Origin: Nymphaea colorata
Lineage: Eukaryota > Streptophyta > Magnoliopsida > Nymphaeales > Nymphaeaceae
Reading direction: 5' to 3'
Length of the DNA stretch: 64,000 nucleotides
NCBI RefSeq assembly: GCF_008831285.2
Contig: NC_045138.2
Span: forward strand, 19,005,934-19,069,933
Under the pieces are notes generated by a model. That model saw only the letters and a program-made list of their open reading frames with translations, made no database searches and was not told the DNA's origin. Positions within the stretch are counted from its first letter, which is position 1. Each line of letters begins with the position of its first letter. This document shows, in pieces, positions 62,661 through 64,000 of the stretch. A program made the position numbers and the translations under genes.

Positions 62661-63870
62661 ATGTTTATAAATATATATATATACACACACACACCCACAC
62701 ACATATATTATATAAAAAGCAGTAAAAAAACTATCATATATGTAAAACTTGCATTCTGGAACAACGCCTCTCATCTGCTTGTCATAAAGGAGATTATAAA
62801 GATTACGAGATCAAGTCACTTTTGTGTATGCTCATGCAAAAAGCAACCTGATGGCATAGACAGAGTCGAGATAGTTTTCGTATCAAAATGATGTTTTAGA
62901 TTATCTTTCTGAAAAACAAACATGTTTTACTTTGAGATGTTGATTTTCTCTTTTACATATTAAAATGAAGTGATTCAAAGCATGATATTTATCAAATGTT
63001 CTATATATACAAATCACGTCCATCCAGTTGTTTTGGCCATTTGGATTGGTTTCGATGCACGGAATATAATAAGAAGACATAAAATATAGGACAAACTATT
63101 CAATCACTCGTGTTATATATAAAACTAGCCAGCGACCGTCGTGTATAAAGCAAGATAGGATTTCGTTTTGTCCTTTGGTGAGAAGATACCTAACTTTTGT
63201 TGCTCCACATCACGAGCATCGATGCGATACAAAAGGTTGTAAAATGTGGCTATCCCGTCACCTTTCCATATCAAATAAAGGCGATGCATAATTGAGTGTA
63301 CCCTATCGACTGTTGCTTGCTTTTGGACACTATTTTCAACAGTGGCGCTCTTGTTTGTTTCTTGCTCTTGAATCTTTTCAAAGGTTTTCGTGTAAAAGCC
63401 TGTGGCAGAGCCAAAAAGTTGATGTGGAAAACACTAATAAGATGACAATCGTATCTAGGAATTCGTAAGGTTATCCACGAAAAACTGGGATAACCAGAGA
63501 GAGAAATCAATGCTCTATGGTAAAAATAAGAAGAGAGTGTGTCCATGGTCTGTATGGTGAGATATGACAAGGACTATGATGAAAGAGTTGTCATTTGCCA
63601 AGGTTGTAGTATCTTAGACTGAGTTACACGAGATGATCAAACTTAGCATGATTTCTTTTGAGATGAATATATAAAGTCTTATTGAATCAAGTCATACCAG
63701 AAATGTGGAGTTTAAAGACATGAAAATGTAGATTTCAGAATAAGCTTTTTACAAATGCAAGTATGTTCTCTTTTTCTCTCTCTACATTGAATGCCAATCA
63801 TAGTCTTTTTTCAACATTTGGTATAGTTATAGCTATAATTTAGAGAAAATGGAGTATAATAATACATGTT

Positions 63871-63916
63871 TGTGTGTGTGTGTGGGTGTGTGTGTGTGTG
63901 AAAGAGAGAGAGAGGG
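63871..63916. repeat. Compound (GT)n(GA)n microsatellite
   Basis: A GT run with one GGG interruption passes into AAAGAGAGAGAG. Confidence 0.9.
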
Positions 63917-64000
63917 AGAAAGACTGTTCGCAGCCACTGGCTTGTCCCTCAAGAAGATAATGCTCGCGTCACCCGACCAGTTATATTATGCTCCTCGGAA

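Larger units (their letters stand above)
57456..64000. other. 5' flank of the kinase gene and intergenic sequence
   Basis: The first 150-200 bp is GC-rich and probably the leader and promoter of the kinase gene. A GC-richer block at 58.43-58.77 kb has no recognised coding frame. The rest is AT-rich with degenerate GAATTCGAAT-like repeats (60.0-60.25 and 62.16-62.29 kb), a hAT-like AT-rich remnant (about 60325-60490), a dispersed repeat copy (62390-62660), short TA/CA and GT/GA tracts (62671-62700, 63871-63916), and no provable gene up to the edge. Confidence 0.6.

Overview
This is nuclear DNA from a flowering plant. The evidence is AT-rich intergenic sequence, intron-split genes with GT...AG junctions, long (TA)n and (CT)n microsatellites, plant-specific protein families (DUF1677, EDR1-type Raf-like MAPKKK, plant PNRC-motif protein), and many short non-autonomous transposons. 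I see no bacterial operons, phage, CRISPR arrays, rRNA or clear tRNA genes. The species cannot be fixed from the sequence alone.

Four protein-coding genes can be supported. (1) 20675-21064, plus strand: a small DUF1677 protein with a likely leader intron. (2) 32604-33224, minus strand: a plant PNRC-motif protein (WAGPxYSNSPPPSSLPIPKF) with a likely leader intron and an upstream ORF whose stop is made by splicing. (3) 42230-46547, plus strand: a six-exon gene for a 243-residue membrane protein of a plant family I know only as uncharacterised. Its layout loosely recalls OCIA-domain proteins. (4) 47919-57455, minus strand: a 14-exon EDR1-type Raf-like MAP kinase kinase kinase of 1003 residues, with every exon phase closing. 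Genes 3 and 4 converge, with about 1.4 kb between their stop codons.

The rest is intergenic or intronic. 1-19.8 kb has no gene I can prove and carries (TA)n tracts, a tRNA-derived SINE, a possible copia LTR remnant and a clear 357-bp MITE with an 8-bp target duplication. 21.3-32.3 kb holds a Tourist-like MITE, a 177-bp hAT-type element, two elements rich in CGAGCTCG motifs and several short tandem duplications. 34.9-42.1 kb and 57.7-64 kb are AT-rich, with degenerate repeats and compound microsatellites.

The four genes have no evident joint pathway; this is ordinary plant gene spacing. The PNRC family is linked in animals to mRNA decapping and NMD. The EDR1 family acts in defence, ethylene and senescence signalling. 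The most interesting items are the unnamed membrane-protein gene, the splice-junction uORF of the PNRC gene, and the structurally clean small transposons.
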